From the NCBI GenBank assembly GCA_900769565.1, contig CAAGHC010000096.1, positions 1 through 23,872 on the forward strand: a DNA stretch of 23,872 nt, written 5' to 3'. Shown here one piece after another: positions 23,348-23,872 of this stretch; the first letter of the stretch is position 1; every line of letters starts with the position of its first letter. The DNA comes from Clostridia bacterium. GTDB lineage: Bacteria > Bacillota > Clostridia > Christensenellales > Borkfalkiaceae. Position numbers and translations under genes: made by a program. A model generated the notes under the pieces. The model saw nothing but the letters and a program-made list of their open reading frames with translations. It was not told where the DNA came from and searched no databases.

Positions 23348-23872
23348 ATGAAGATTACTAATCCTAGCAATGAAAAGTTCGATATAATAATACTTGCAGG
23401 TCAATCAAATGCAGAGTCTAGTGGACTTGGGCCTACCGATACGCCTTGGGAACAGAGAGAAGATATTTTAATGTTCAAAAACGACTTCGCCTTTGAAATA
23501 GCCGAAACCCCTTACGGTATGCAATTTATGAAAGTGGACCCCAAGGAAGAGTGCTATATTGAAGTTGCAAAAGAGCGCAGTACGGAAGAAGGCGTTCGTG
23601 GTGTTTTAGCATTACAGTTTGCTAAAAAATATGCGGAAAACAATCTTGAAAAGGATAGAAAAATACTTATCGTTCACACCCCCGTTGGTGGTACGGGTTT
23701 TGCGGGAAAACAATGGGGTTTAGGTGAAGTTTTATACGAACGCATGACCGAAATGAGCAAACTTGCGCTTGGTATGAATAAAGAAAATAGGGTAGTTGCT
23801 TTTCTTTGGCATCAAGGCGAACACGACGCTTATGAAGAGGCAGACCTTCCCCTAGACGAAAAGTATAAAAAG
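23348..23872 (+). CDS. SASA-type carbohydrate esterase (3' end missing)
   Basis: The first 175 residues of a gene cut by the right edge are visible. LAGQSNAES has the Ser20 nucleophile of the sialate O-acetylesterase (SASA) family, a GDSL-like fold that removes acetyl groups from sugars. HTPVGGTGFAGKQWG supplies the oxyanion-hole Gly region, and WHQGEHDA (W154-D160) is the family block around the second conserved histidine region. The remaining catalytic Asp and His would lie off-window. There is no signal peptide: the fold begins within 12 residues of the start, so the enzyme is probably cytoplasmic, acting on imported sugars. AAAGGAG at 23334-23340 sits 7 bases ahead of the ATG. It follows galT by 38 bases with no hairpin between. 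The substrate is unknown. Confidence 0.85.
   Translation, partial: MKITNPSNEKFDIIILAGQSNAESSGLGPTDTPWEQREDILMFKNDFAFEIAETPYGMQFMKVDPKEECYIEVAKERSTEEGVRGVLALQFAKKYAENNLEKDRKILIVHTPVGGTGFAGKQWGLGEVLYERMTEMSKLALGMNKENRVVAFLWHQGEHDAYEEADLPLDEKYKK

Noticed and set aside
1..23872. Search for tRNA genes, CRISPR repeats, insertion-sequence ends, transposases or phage genes
   Set aside because: None was seen; gaps between genes are mostly under 40 bases and the longest is about 180.

Overview
The window reads as a chromosomal segment of a low-to-moderate G+C member of the Clostridia, probably an uncultured gut anaerobe. The evidence is a clostridial-order Rnf complex (rnfCDGEAB), the Firmicutes-type cluster dprA-topA-trmFO-hslV-hslU, folate-dependent TrmFO, ammonia-dependent AsnA, a class II GalT, and purine-rich Shine-Dalgarno sites. 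I cannot name a genus. No tRNA, rRNA, CRISPR array, insertion sequence or phage gene was seen. No gene-free stretch exceeds about 180 bases.

Layout. (1) 1-2408, plus strand: the 3' part of a large multidomain protein with a TIM-barrel, glycosidase-like region, cut by the left edge. (2) 2433-14374, plus strand: twelve tightly packed housekeeping genes, dprA, topA, trmFO, hslV, hslU, hisS, an RseC-like gene, a thioredoxin gene, glyA, asnA, tcdA and yfcE. Many overlap or abut, and the run ends at a bidirectional hairpin terminator at 14398-14423. (3) 14439-20438, minus strand: a NusG-domain-II protein, a Gx-transporter-family membrane protein and then rnfC, D, G, E, A and B, all reading from a near-consensus sigma-A promoter at 20463-20491. 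A perfect 8-bp inverted repeat overlaps that promoter's -10 element. (4) 20621-23872, plus strand: a THUMP-domain RNA methyltransferase, galT, and the start of a SASA-type carbohydrate esterase that runs off the right edge.

How the genes fit together. The minus-strand operon is a membrane redox module. Rnf couples electron transfer between ferredoxin and NAD to ion pumping. RnfD and RnfG keep their covalent-FMN threonine motifs. The two genes ahead of rnfC encode small membrane or membrane-anchored proteins often met near bacterial extracytosolic electron-transfer systems. On the facing strand, an RseC-family protein and a thioredoxin overlap one another, so a second redox pair converges on the Rnf operon. 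The remaining plus-strand genes serve DNA uptake and topology, tRNA modification and charging, proteolysis, and one-carbon and asparagine metabolism. The two edges carry carbohydrate genes.

The most unusual signal is compositional. In a manual scan of all 23.9 kb I found one GATC (1176-1179) where several dozen would be expected. The avoidance covers every operon and both strands, so it looks like a genome-wide property such as pressure from a GATC-specific restriction system. I see no clearly new multi-gene defence or mobile system here.
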